Positions 1 through 7,306 are shown, counted from the first letter of the stretch. The stretch: DNA of 9,861 nucleotides from an uncultured Solobacterium sp. (GCA_927911475.1 CAKMPP010000115.1:1-9861); one strand, 5' to 3'. A program made the numbers and translations. The notes: generated by a model not told the origin, from the sequence alone.

Positions 1-1835
1 TTATCTTTAAAACCGATAATAACACAATGTACTTTCGCTATGTTTTGATATTTTGTCTCAGCTGACCATACAAATGAGCGATATGCGAAAATTATTTCTA
101 TTCCTTTATCGATTAATATCGACCATAAGATTGGAACTTGCTCCCCCTGTGTGATAGAATTTGTAGAAACAAATGCGACATGAGTATCAGTACCATGAAT
201 AAGGTTTATTGCCTTGTAATACCAAGCAGAAACATAATCAATTGTTCCCACTTTCTTTCCTTCAAATGTACCAATAAGTTGACTTTTTTTGTTCAGATGT
301 TTGTTCTTTCTTTCCTATGAAAGGAGGATTCCCAATAATATAGCTAAGTTTGTCCTTAGGTACTACTGTCTTCCAGTCAATTTCTAAAGCATTTCCTTCA
401 ACAATATTGGTGTAAGACTTAAGTGGCAAGAAATCAATATTTGAGAATACAATATCTTTGGTTTCTTCTAACATTTGGCTTTCTGCAATCCAAAGAGCAG
501 TTTTAGCAACAGATACTGCAAAGTCATTAATCTCGATACCATAGAATTGATTTAATTTAACTTTAACAAGATCTTGTCCAACATCTAATGCTACTGCATC
601 CCCCATATAAAGCTTAATTGCCTCATTTTCTAGTCGTCTCAGAGATATGTAAGTTTCTGTTAGGAAGTTCCCTGAGCCACAAGCTGGATCAAAGAATGTA
701 AGACTAGAGAGTTTTTCTTGAAACTGTTTGGCTTTTTGTTCAATTATTTTATATTGCTTAAACTGACGAATCTTATTCAACTCAACTTTCAAATCATCTA
801 GGAAAAGAGGATCAATAACTTTATGGATATTTTCGATAGAAGTGTAGTGCATTCCACCACTTCGGCGTGTTTCTGGGTTTAGTGTTGATTCAAATACCGC
901 ACCAAAAATTGTTGGACTTATATTTGACCAGTCAAAACTAGAAGAAGCATGCTCTAAAATCAATTTGCGTAGGTCATCTGTAAAGTTCGGAATTTCTATA
1001 TTATTTTCGGCAAACATTCCCCCATTGACGTATGGAAATGCAAGAAGTGCTTTATCTAAGTATGGATCACGATTTTCAATTGGAGTATCTAAGATAGAAA
1101 AAAGATCAATCAAACCTCGACGAAAATCGTGACTATTAAAGCGAGCGAGATAATCATGGAACATCATCTTATGTCCAAATATTCCAGCATCTTCTGCATA
1201 TAAGCAAAAAACTAAACGTACAACAAGTTGATTAATTGCATGAAGGCTTTCAGGACTATCAGGATTAATATACTGCTTGAGAAGACTTTCGTAAATTTCT
1301 CCAACAATCTCTCCGGCTTCAATTGAAACCCTCATTTCTCTTTCAACATGTTCATTGGTCTTGTCAATCAAAAATTCTAAACGATAAGCTTCTTTATCTA
1401 AATCGGTAAGCTTAATGACTTTAGGTTCACCATTTGGTTGTTCCATATCGTAAACAAAGAACTCTCTGAAATTACAGGTGATAATCCATCGTGGACGCCG
1501 AGAATAAGGTAAGTTAGCAGAATAACGTTTAGCTTGTTGAAACGGGTTAAGGAAAGTTCCGTCAGATTGTTTTATAGCTTTATTAAGGTCTTTATCAGAG
1601 CCTTTTTGTTCAATTAATACTTTTGTCTTATCAATAAAGCCAATCTATGAAACTAGTATGGTCAAGCATTACTTTATCTTCAAAAGTTATATATTCGCTT
1701 GGGTTTTCTATTTCATAAACAGATTGAAGCAGATCTAACCAAAAAGATTGACTATCTTGCTTTTCGTTTCCTCTATTTTCCCAGCGTTTAATAAATGCTT
1801 TAGCTTGTTTTTTTTTGTTCATGTAAATTATTCAT
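1..1835 (-). CDS. MmeI-like (type IIL/IIG) DNA methyltransferase, frameshifted, C-terminus outside window
   Basis: Likely a SAM-dependent N6-adenine DNA methyltransferase, possibly with fused endonuclease activity as in MmeI-family restriction-modification enzymes. Motif I FDPACGSGNF lies at 664-693 and motif IV NPPF at 319-330. An N-terminal segment ending in VLIEQK, with an upstream Asp in SFID, fits a PD-(D/E)XK nuclease core. Reconstructed order: nuclease-like N-terminus (about residues 1-130), helical connector, methylase core; target recognition lies beyond the left edge. The reading frame breaks twice: near 1640-1646, where removing one base joins SFID to GFIDKTK, and in an A7 run at 284-290, where removing one A joins EQK to SQLIGTFEGKKVGTIDY. 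After that the third segment reads open to base 1. The start is taken at 1835 because GGAG (1843-1846) sits 7 bases before that ATG; the A9 run at 1808-1816 puts this start out of frame, whereas the in-frame ATG at 1822 is 20 bases from GGAG. The family is confident; nuclease activity and specificity are unknown. Confidence 0.85.
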
Positions 1836-2077
1836 TTTAGTTCTCCATCCAATGTTTTGGTTAAATTATTAGTAGGCTCTGTAATACATTCTGAGGCATT
1901 CATTCAAAATCAATATGAGTATATCAAAATTGATACTATAAAATACATGAGAAGCAAAATATGGATTGGAGGAGTATAGTGTAACTATATTTAACTTCAT
2001 CAGTAATTATTAATATTTGCGATACCAACTATTCGCACTTCAACCGTAATTTTCAATATTCAATATCGATTTCTATT
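1836..2077. other. Divergent intergenic region without a recognisable gene
   Basis: This AT-rich stretch separates the minus-strand methyltransferase from the antiporter promoter. I see no open frame with a ribosome binding site. It contains the GGAG ribosome binding site of the methyltransferase (1843-1846 on the minus strand) and a short inverted repeat at 1922-1935. No convincing -35/-10 pair for the methyltransferase could be fixed by eye. Confidence 0.5.
1922..1935. repeat. Short inverted repeat, possible operator
   Basis: TATCAA-aa-TTGATA is a perfect 6-bp inverted repeat with a 2-bp centre. A slightly offset flanking pair, AGTAT (1918-1922) and ATACT (1933-1937), adds to the symmetry. 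It sits about 90 bp upstream of the methyltransferase start, where a repressor or C-protein-like operator could lie. In AT-rich DNA such repeats also arise by chance, and no regulator gene is visible nearby. Confidence 0.25.
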
Positions 2078-2107
2078 TTGACAAAGTAATAAATTCGGAA
2101 CTATAAT
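2078..2107 (+). promoter_or_regulatory. Sigma-A-type promoter of the antiporter transcript
   Basis: A perfect -35 TTGACA (2078-2083) and a perfect -10 TATAAT (2102-2107) are separated by 18 bp. The expected transcription start, about 2113-2115, falls exactly at the first stem of the riboswitch aptamer, which supports both calls. Confidence 0.85.
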
Positions 2108-2111
2108 TTCT

Positions 2112-2174
2112 GACGGAAATGGGGTTTTCCAAGATTATAAATCTAAACCGCAATAAGTGCTGATAACTCCTGTA
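2112..2174 (+). promoter_or_regulatory. Fluoride riboswitch (crcB motif) aptamer
   Basis: The leader carries the conserved blocks of the crcB/fluoride riboswitch in order: GGAAATGGGGTTTTCC (2115-2130), AAACCGC (2145-2151) and GCTGATAACTCCTG (2159-2172). P1 is GGAA (2115-2118) with TTCC (2127-2130). The diagnostic pseudoknot forms between loop bases GGGGTT (2121-2126) and AACTCC (2165-2170), six pairs with one G-U. A small optional hairpin, AGATT/AATCT, lies at 2132-2144. The P3 stem is unusually short (CGC/GTG at best). The 3' half of the aptamer is also the 5' arm of an intrinsic terminator, so fluoride binding should block termination and switch the downstream antiporter on. The assignment rests on remembered consensus; the mechanism is inferred from the mutually exclusive pairings. 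Confidence 0.88.
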
Positions 2175-2206
2175 ACTTCTTTTTGTTACGGGCATCAGCA
2201 TTTTTT
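2158..2206 (+). terminator. Intrinsic terminator, expression platform of the fluoride riboswitch
   Basis: Two stacked stems are separated by a small internal loop: TGCTGAT (2158-2164) with ATCAGCA (2194-2200), and CCTGTAAC (2169-2176) with GTTACGGG (2185-2192, one G-U). Six T follow at 2201-2206. The 5' arms coincide with the conserved aptamer bases at 2159-2172, so aptamer pseudoknot and terminator cannot coexist. It ends about 20 bases before the antiporter start. Confidence 0.9.
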
Positions 2207-2226
2207 CTATATAAGGAGCTAGAGTT

Positions 2227-3404
2227 ATGTTATTTAGTTTTGCGATGATTATTTTAGTTGGTGTAGTTTTTGCAATGATTATGCGTAAGCTAGGGTTACC
2301 AAATCTATTAGGGTATTTACTGGCGGGAATCATATTAGGACCATTTGTGTTCAATGTGATTGATACAACAACCTTTCAGATTTCATCTGACATTCGACAG
2401 ATTGCGCTAATGATTATCTTGATGCGTGCAGGCTTGAATTTAAAGATCTCGGATTTAAAGAAGGTTGGACCATCTGCTTTACTAATGTGTTTTGTTCCAG
2501 CAAGTTTTGAGATTTTGGGAATGATGATTTTAGCACCAATCTTTCTGCATTTAGATCTCTTGAATGCCGCAATTCTTGGAACTGTATTAGCTGCAGTATC
2601 GCCAGCTGTGGTTGTGCCGCTCATGTTAAAGTTGATGGATGAAGGATATGGCACAAAAGAAGGTATTCCTCAACTGATCATGGCTGGTGCTTCGATGGAT
2701 GATGTGTATGTTATCGTATTATTTACTTCTTTATTAACACTTGCTAAGAGTGGGGAATTTAATGCATTATCCTTATTACGCATTCCAACATCGATCTTAT
2801 TTGGAATTATTTCTGGAATTGTAATAGGGTATGTACTTTGTAAGTTCTATCGATTGTTGAAGTTATCTACAGGGATTGAACTTGCAAGCATGTTTGCGAT
2901 TGGAATGGTACTCATTACAATCGAAAGGATGATGACAGGTGTTGTGGGATTCTCTGGGTTACTTGCAATTATGGCAATGACGGCAGCGATACGACATATC
3001 AAGCCAGAGATGGCGGATAAATATTCTGCTGTACTTGCAAAGTTATGGCAGCCAGCTGAAATCTTCTTATTTGCCTTAGTAGGCGCAAGCGTAAGAATTG
3101 ATTATGCATTATCCTTGGACCAGTTGTTTTGGTGGTCATTATCTTAGCTCTACTATTTCGTATGGTTGGTGTATATCTGAGTGTTATGAAAACAAAGTTC
3201 AATTCAAAAGAGAAGATATTTACGATGATTGCCTATATTCCAAAGGCAACGGTACAAGCAGCGATTGGAGGACTTGCGTTAGAGGCAGGGCTTGCTAGTG
3301 GGGAGTTGATTCTGACAGCTGCAGTTACCGCAATCTTAGTGACAGCACCACTTGGTGCAATCTTTATTTCACTTACTTACCGTAACTTTTTACAAAAAGC
3401 GTAG
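2227..3404 (+). CDS. Cation:proton antiporter, Na_H_Exchanger/CPA2 type, frameshifted near the 3' end
   Basis: An integral membrane transporter that exchanges Na+ or K+ (ion unknown) for protons. The protein is almost entirely hydrophobic segments, beginning with a first helix at residues 2-20 and the family-typical GLPNLLGYLLAGIILGP at 23-39. A helix bearing GASMDDV (residues 154-160; Asp158-Asp159) supplies the acidic pair expected of CPA2-type exchangers. The frame breaks at about 3113-3117: one missing base (TCCTTGGA) joins ALSL to GPVVLVVIILALLF, and the second frame then runs to the stop at 3402-3404. The restored length is about 392 residues, normal for the family. The ribosome binding site AAGGAG (2213-2218) is 8 bases before ATG. 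The gene is monocistronic and sits directly behind a fluoride riboswitch, so it likely helps cells cope with fluoride or the acid load that HF brings. Direct fluoride transport is not implied. Confidence 0.85.
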
Positions 3405-3455
3405 AGTCATGTAGGAGTTTTACAATAATTCTTGTTTTTATTCTATTTTTTCGTC

Positions 3456-3483
3456 TTTACTTCTAGTTCCTATTTGTTATGAT
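3456..3483 (+). promoter_or_regulatory. Probable purine operon promoter with extended -10
   Basis: -35-like TTTACT (3456-3461), a 16-bp spacer and -10 TATGAT (3478-3483), preceded by TG at -15/-14 (TGtTATGAT), give a reasonable extended -10 promoter. The predicted start near 3490 leaves a leader of about 225 bases before purE, long enough for a regulatory RNA and consistent with the terminator found in it. Confidence 0.55.
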
Positions 3484-3539
3484 AGTAGCGTGTTTTATAG
3501 TTTGGTAACGGATGTCTTTAGGGCAGGAAGGATGGGGCT

Positions 3540-3695
3540 ATGGCTTTAGGTGTTGTGACTCTCCGAACAATAGAATATATTGTCGATGCTTCGACAAAAA
3601 CATTTTTTGATGGCTGTTTTCTGCGCCCAAAAATGTGGAAAGAATACTTTTTGAATACAGTCTGTGGAGGAGTCTCCACAGATTTTTTGTTTTAA
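3540..3695 (+). CDS. Possible 51-residue leader peptide upstream of purE
   Basis: An ATG at 3540 opens 51 codons to TAA at 3693-3695. AGGAAGG (3525-3531) lies 8 bases upstream, an ideal spacing. The product starts MALGVVTLRTIEYIVD and ends GGVSTDFLF; it has no recognisable domain and no run of a single regulatory amino acid. Its last third spans the intrinsic terminator (3661-3688), so ribosomes translating it would disrupt the hairpin and permit read-through into purE, whose ribosome binding site lies only 9 bases after the stop. It could be a true leader peptide or a chance open frame within a regulatory RNA; an ORF this size is not rare by chance in DNA of this composition. Confidence 0.35.
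   Translation: MALGVVTLRTIEYIVDASTKTFFDGCFLRPKMWKEYFLNTVCGGVSTDFLF
3560..3572 (+). promoter_or_regulatory. PurBox-like site (candidate PurR binding sequence)
   Basis: The segment contains CCGAACAAT, close to the Gram-positive PurBox consensus AWWWCCGAACWWT; 11 of 13 positions agree, including the CCGAAC core. No clean second inverted box is seen at the usual distance. Its location inside the presumed transcript rather than upstream of the promoter weakens the case, unless a second promoter lies downstream. Confidence 0.3.
3661..3688 (+). terminator. Attenuator-type intrinsic terminator in the pur leader
   Basis: A perfect 9-bp stem, TCTGTGGAG (3661-3669) with CTCCACAGA (3674-3682), closes a GAGT loop and is followed by six T (3683-3688). 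It stands between the likely promoter and the purE ribosome binding site, so it must be conditional if the operon is read from that promoter. Confidence 0.85.
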
Positions 3696-3716
3696 CAGAA
3701 AACGGAGGAAGAAAAG

Positions 3717-4214
3717 ATGAAAAAAGTAGCGATTTTAATGGGTAGTGATAGTGACTTCGGTGTGATGTCAAAGGCAGTTTCAGTGTTAAAGGAATTTGAA
3801 ATTCCAGTAGAAGTACATGTATATTCTGCGCATCGCACACCAGAAAAGGTTGCGGAGTTTGCCACTAATGCAAAGGATAATGGCTTTGGTGTCATTATTG
3901 CAGGTGCTGGAATGGCAGCTGCCTTAGCAGGTGTAGTGGCAGGACATACAACGCTACCAGTTATCGGAGTTCCTCTGAAGTCCAATGTATTAGAAGGTGT
4001 AGATGCACTATTATCTACAGTTATGATGCCTAGTGGTATCCCAGTTGCGACAGTTGCGATTGATGGTTCAAAGAATGCGGCATATTTAGCAGCACAAATC
4101 TTGGCTATCGGTGATGAAGAACTTGCAAAGAAAGTATTAGAGAATCGTCAGAAACAAAGCGCAGCAGTATTAGTGAAAGATCAAGAACTTCAAGAAAAAG
4201 TACAGGCATTATAA
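3717..4214 (+). CDS. purE: PurE, N5-carboxyaminoimidazole ribonucleotide mutase
   Basis: Cytosolic enzyme of de novo purine synthesis that converts N5-CAIR to CAIR (class I), or AIR plus CO2 to CAIR (class II). The 165 residues match the family length. GSDSD (9-13) at the N-terminus binds the substrate phosphate; SAHRTP (37-42) contains the catalytic His39. The glycine-rich AGAGMAAALAG (62-72) stands where class I enzymes usually have AAHLPG, so the second conserved His is Ala69 here. The codon is GCC, two base changes from a His codon, so it is not a simple read error. GGAGG (3704-3708) is 8 bases before the ATG. It is the first enzyme gene of the operon and the frame is intact. No purK is visible, so class and partner remain open. 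Confidence 0.95.
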   Translation: MKKVAILMGSDSDFGVMSKAVSVLKEFEIPVEVHVYSAHRTPEKVAEFATNAKDNGFGVIIAGAGMAAALAGVVAGHTTLPVIGVPLKSNVLEGVDALLSTVMMPSGIPVATVAIDGSKNAAYLAAQILAIGDEELAKKVLENRQKQSAAVLVKDQELQEKVQAL

Positions 4215-4230
4215 ATATAGGAGAGAGAAC

Positions 4231-5685
4231 ATGCAGGATATGATTCATGAGGAGTGTGGTGTTTTTGGCATTTACGACAGAAATATGGTGAGTGATGTAG
4301 TATCCGATACTTACTATGGTTTATTTGCCTTACAACATCGTGGACAAGAAAGTTGTGGTATTGCGGTCAATGACCGTGGGGTTATCACAGCACATAAAGA
4401 TGTGGGTTTAGTTCGTGAAGTCTTTGATCAACATGAATTAGATAAATTAGGAAAAGGACAGATGGCGATTGGTCATACCAGATATTCAACATTTGGTACG
4501 GTTAATCATACGAATGCACAACCTTTACTGGTTCGCCATATTAAAGGACAACTAGCAATTGCACATAATGGAAACTTAACCAACGCTGCTGAGCTACGTG
4601 AAGAGCTAGAGCGCAAAGGCGCAATCTTCCATACAACAAATGACTCTGAAATTATTTGTTATATCATCATTCAAGAAAGATTAAAGACCTCTTCGATTGA
4701 AAAGGCAATTGAGAATGCAATGAATCGCATTGAAGGTGCATATAGCCTTGTTGTGATGTCGCCTGAGAAGCTAATTGCAGTAAGAGATAAAAAGGGATTC
4801 CGTCCATTGGTAATGGGAAAAGATAAAGACGGAAGAATTGTGTTCGCATCTGAGACCTGTGCATTTGCGGCTGTTGGTGTGGACTATGTTCGTGATATTG
4901 ATGCGGGAGAAATTGTTGTAATCGATCACGATGGTGTCGAACATTCTATTCGTACACATTGTAAAGAAAAGCCTCATATGTGTGTATTTGAATATGTGTA
5001 TTTTGCTCGTAGCGATTCAATTCTCCAACATCAGCCGGTACATGAGGCTAGACGTAACGCTGGTCGTATCTTAGCCAAGGAACATCCAGTTGATGCGGAT
5101 GTTGTAATCGGTGTACCTGACTCTGGATTAGATGCAGCACAAGGCTATGCAGAGGAATCTGGTATTCCTTATGGTATGGGTTTTATTAAGAATCGTTATA
5201 TTGCACGTACATTTATTCAACCAACACAAGGGCAACGTGAAAACGCAGTCAATATGAAACTTCATGTTGTTTCCTCTGTTGTAAAGGGCAAGCGTGTCAT
5301 CATGGTGGATGATTCCATTGTGCGTGGAACGACAAGTGCGCGAATTGTAAAACTATTGCGTGATGGAGGTGCTACAGAAGTACATGTACGTGTATCTGCA
5401 CCACCATTTATTTCACCATGTTATTTTGGAACAGATATTGATTCCAAACAGAACTTGATTGCATGTCAAATGAACTTAGAAGAAATATGTAAATCTATCG
5501 GTGCAGATTCCTTAGGATATCTTAGTGTAGATGGTGTAAAGAAGATGGCATCGGATGCGGATTGTGATTTCTGTACAGGATGTTTTACAGAGAAGTATCC
5601 TGCACCAATCCCTAAGCATTCTGAAAAATCAAAATTTGAAATGAAAATCGAAAAGAAGGAGAGCAAACATGACGAAGAGTTATAG
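4231..5685 (+). CDS. purF: PurF, amidophosphoribosyltransferase
   Basis: Catalyses the committed step, PRPP plus glutamine to 5-phosphoribosylamine. The 484 residues show the Bacillus-type architecture: a short propeptide MQDMIHEE, then Cys9, the N-terminal nucleophile after cleavage; an Ntn glutaminase domain to about residue 240; and a phosphoribosyltransferase domain with the PRPP loop VIMVDDSIVRGTTS (357-370). Four cysteines match the 4Fe-4S ligands of the B. subtilis enzyme: Cys251, Cys397, Cys448 and Cys451 (the last two in DFCTGC). Feedback by purine nucleotides is expected for the family. The ribosome binding site AGGAGAG is at 4219-4225, 16 bases after the purE stop. The 3' end overlaps purM by 17 bases. 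The C-terminal tail is lysine/glutamate rich. The frame is intact. Confidence 0.97.
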   Translation: MQDMIHEECGVFGIYDRNMVSDVVSDTYYGLFALQHRGQESCGIAVNDRGVITAHKDVGLVREVFDQHELDKLGKGQMAIGHTRYSTFGTVNHTNAQPLLVRHIKGQLAIAHNGNLTNAAELREELERKGAIFHTTNDSEIICYIIIQERLKTSSIEKAIENAMNRIEGAYSLVVMSPEKLIAVRDKKGFRPLVMGKDKDGRIVFASETCAFAAVGVDYVRDIDAGEIVVIDHDGVEHSIRTHCKEKPHMCVFEYVYFARSDSILQHQPVHEARRNAGRILAKEHPVDADVVIGVPDSGLDAAQGYAEESGIPYGMGFIKNRYIARTFIQPTQGQRENAVNMKLHVVSSVVKGKRVIMVDDSIVRGTTSARIVKLLRDGGATEVHVRVSAPPFISPCYFGTDIDSKQNLIACQMNLEEICKSIGADSLGYLSVDGVKKMASDADCDFCTGCFTEKYPAPIPKHSEKSKFEMKIEKKESKHDEEL

Positions 5686-6712
5686 CGATGCGTACAAGGC
5701 TGCAGGTGTGGATGTTACTGCTGGATATAAAGCAGTAGAACTAATGAAGAAACATGTATCTCGTACAACAACATCCGGTGTTTTAGACTCTATCGGTGGT
5801 TTTGGTGGTTTATTTGCACCAGATATGACTGGCATGAAAAAACCAGTACTTGTATCTGGCACAGATGGTGTTGGCACAAAATTAAAGCTTGCGATGTTAT
5901 TAGATAAACATGATACGGTTGGTATCGATTGTGTTGCGATGTGCGTTAATGATGTTGTTTGTGCAGGTGCACAACCGCTCTTCTTCTTAGACTATATTGC
6001 ATGTGGAAAAAATAATCCTGAAAAGATAGCGGAGATTGTAAAGGGTGTCGCAGATGGCTGCGTTGAAAGTGGCTGTGCGCTCATTGGTGGAGAGACCGCA
6101 GAGATGCCAGGATTCTACCCAGAAGATGAATACGATCTTGCGGGTTTTACAGTTGGTATCGTAGATGAAGAAAAAATTCTTGATAAAAACAATGTGAAAG
6201 CAGGAGATGTTATTATTGGTTTAGCTTCTAGTGGAGTACATTCCAATGGTTTCTCACTTGTTCGTAAAGTTTTGATATTGATGCAGGGTCTACATTACAA
6301 GACTACACAGATGTATTAGGAAAGCCATTAGGTGAAACGTTATTGACACCTACAAGACTTTATGTAAATCCTGTACTGCATGTATTAAAAGAAGTAAATG
6401 TTAAATCTATCGCACATATCACAGGTGGAGGTTTCTATGAAAAACTTACCTCGTGCATATAACGAAACACTCAATGCAAGTATCACAAAGGGCAGTTGGC
6501 CAATCTTACCAATCTTTAACTTATTACAAGAAAAAGGAAATATTCCTGAACATGATATGTTCAATACCTTTAACATGGGAATTGGTATGGCAATGATCGT
6601 ATCCCCAGAAGATGTTGAAAAGACAATATCTATCTTGAAAGAAAGTGGTGTAGACGCATATCAGATTGGAGTCATGGAAGAGGGCGACCATTCGGTCGTT
6701 ATTCACGAATGA
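5669..6712 (+). CDS. purM: PurM, phosphoribosylformylglycinamidine cyclo-ligase (two compensating frameshifts)
   Basis: AIR synthetase, which closes the imidazole ring of FGAM with ATP. Family motifs are clear: SGTDGVGTKLKL (63-74), VGIDCVAMCVNDV (84-96), PLFFLDYIACG (103-113), LIGGETAEMPGFY (138-150) and LASSGVHSNGFSLVRK (185-200). The frame breaks twice. At the T4 run 6270-6273 one missing T joins RKV to FDIDAGSTLQDYTDVLG. At the A5 run 6440-6444 one extra A joins GGGFYE to NLPRAYNETLNASI. The two errors cancel, so the downstream part is back in the starting frame and the total is about 347 residues, the normal length. AAGGAG (5656-5661) precedes the start, which lies inside the purF 3' end. 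The stop overlaps purN by 4 bases. The break pattern suggests read errors rather than a dead gene. Confidence 0.92.
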
Positions 6713-7305
6713 TCAATATTGCAGTACTTGTCTCAGGTGGAGGAACAAACCTACAAGCACTGATCGATGCACAAGGGAAAGTATTACAGCACGGTAAAAT
6801 CAAACTGGTGATATCATCAAAACCAGATGTCTATGCATTACAGCGTGCTAAACAAGCAAGTATTGATCACTGTGTTATCGCAAAGCGTGATTATGTAACA
6901 CAAGAAGAATTTTCGAATGCAATATTACAGCAATTGCAATCACATCAAATTGATATGATTGTACTAGCAGGATATCTTTCGATTTTGGATGAGACAATTA
7001 TTCGTGCATATCCAAATCGTATTATCAATATTCATCCATCTTTGATTCCTTCCTTTTGTGGGAAAGGATATTATGGATTAAAAGTACATGAAGCTGCACT
7101 TGCATATGGTGTAAAAGTTACAGGTGCTACCGTACACCTCGTGAATGAAATACCAGATGGTGGAAAGATTCTACTCCAAAAAGCAGTAGAAATCTTGCCA
7201 TATGATACACCAGAAACACTACAACAAAGGGTCATGGAAGAAGCTGAGTGGATATTATTACCACAAGCTACGGAAATGATTGCGAAAGAGATAGAAGGAA
7301 AATAA
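6709..7305 (+). CDS. purN: PurN, phosphoribosylglycinamide formyltransferase (folate-dependent)
   Basis: Transfers the formyl group of 10-formyl-THF to GAR to give FGAR. The 198 residues are typical. The N-terminal Rossmann-like start IAVLVSGGGTNLQAL (4-18) binds the ribonucleotide. INIHPSLIPSF (106-116) supplies the catalytic Asn107 and His109, and IPDGGKI (148-154) the Asp150 counterpart of E. coli Asp144. GKGYYGLKVHEA (118-129) is the Gram-positive form of the substrate loop. The start codon overlaps the purM stop (ATGA), and no strong ribosome binding site is seen, so translation is probably coupled to purM. A 5-bp hairpin, CGACC/GGTCG (6685-6698), lies just upstream. The frame is intact. 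Confidence 0.96.
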   Translation: MINIAVLVSGGGTNLQALIDAQGKVLQHGKIKLVISSKPDVYALQRAKQASIDHCVIAKRDYVTQEEFSNAILQQLQSHQIDMIVLAGYLSILDETIIRAYPNRIINIHPSLIPSFCGKGYYGLKVHEAALAYGVKVTGATVHLVNEIPDGGKILLQKAVEILPYDTPETLQQRVMEEAEWILLPQATEMIAKEIEGK

Positions 7306-7306
7306 C

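Larger units (their letters stand above)
3490..3716 (+). ncRNA. Structured 5' leader of the purine operon, class not recognised
   Basis: The leader holds several hairpins. Bases ATAGTTT (3496-3502) can pair weakly with GGGCTAT (3535-3541). TTGTCGA/TCGACAA forms a perfect 7-bp stem with loop TGCT (3580-3597). ACATTTTT (3600-3607) pairs with AAAAATGT (3630-3637). A strong terminator follows at 3661-3688. Segment GACTCTCCG (3557-3565) can pair with TGGAGGAGTC (3665-3674, one bulged G), which would open the terminator. This is the architecture of an attenuation-type riboswitch or leader-peptide system. It does not match the purine, ZTP (pfl), PRPP/ykkC or THF consensus as I remember them. Confidence 0.45.

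Noticed and set aside
138..320. Plus-strand open frame of about 60 codons
   Set aside because: It is antisense to the methyltransferase, whose family sequence continues through this stretch in a shifted frame on the minus strand; no ribosome binding site or recognisable product.
3405..3455. Terminator for the antiporter transcript
   Set aside because: Only a 4-bp ACAA/TTGT hairpin before T-rich sequence is visible, too weak to call.
3549..3630. ZTP (pfl) riboswitch in the pur leader
   Set aside because: GTGACT and GAACA recall the 5' half of the pfl consensus, but the obligatory 3' block (CCGCCTGGGCA-like) is missing and P2 does not fit; kept only as an unclassified leader.
3538..3985. Two overlapping minus-strand open frames of about 100 codons
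   Set aside because: They run antisense across the pur leader and purE, with no supporting signals and low-complexity translations.
6398..6712. Apparent separate 104-residue gene after purM
   Set aside because: It is the C-terminal part of PurM (ENLPRAYNE onward) back in frame after two cancelling indels; the upstream codons read continuously as PurM.
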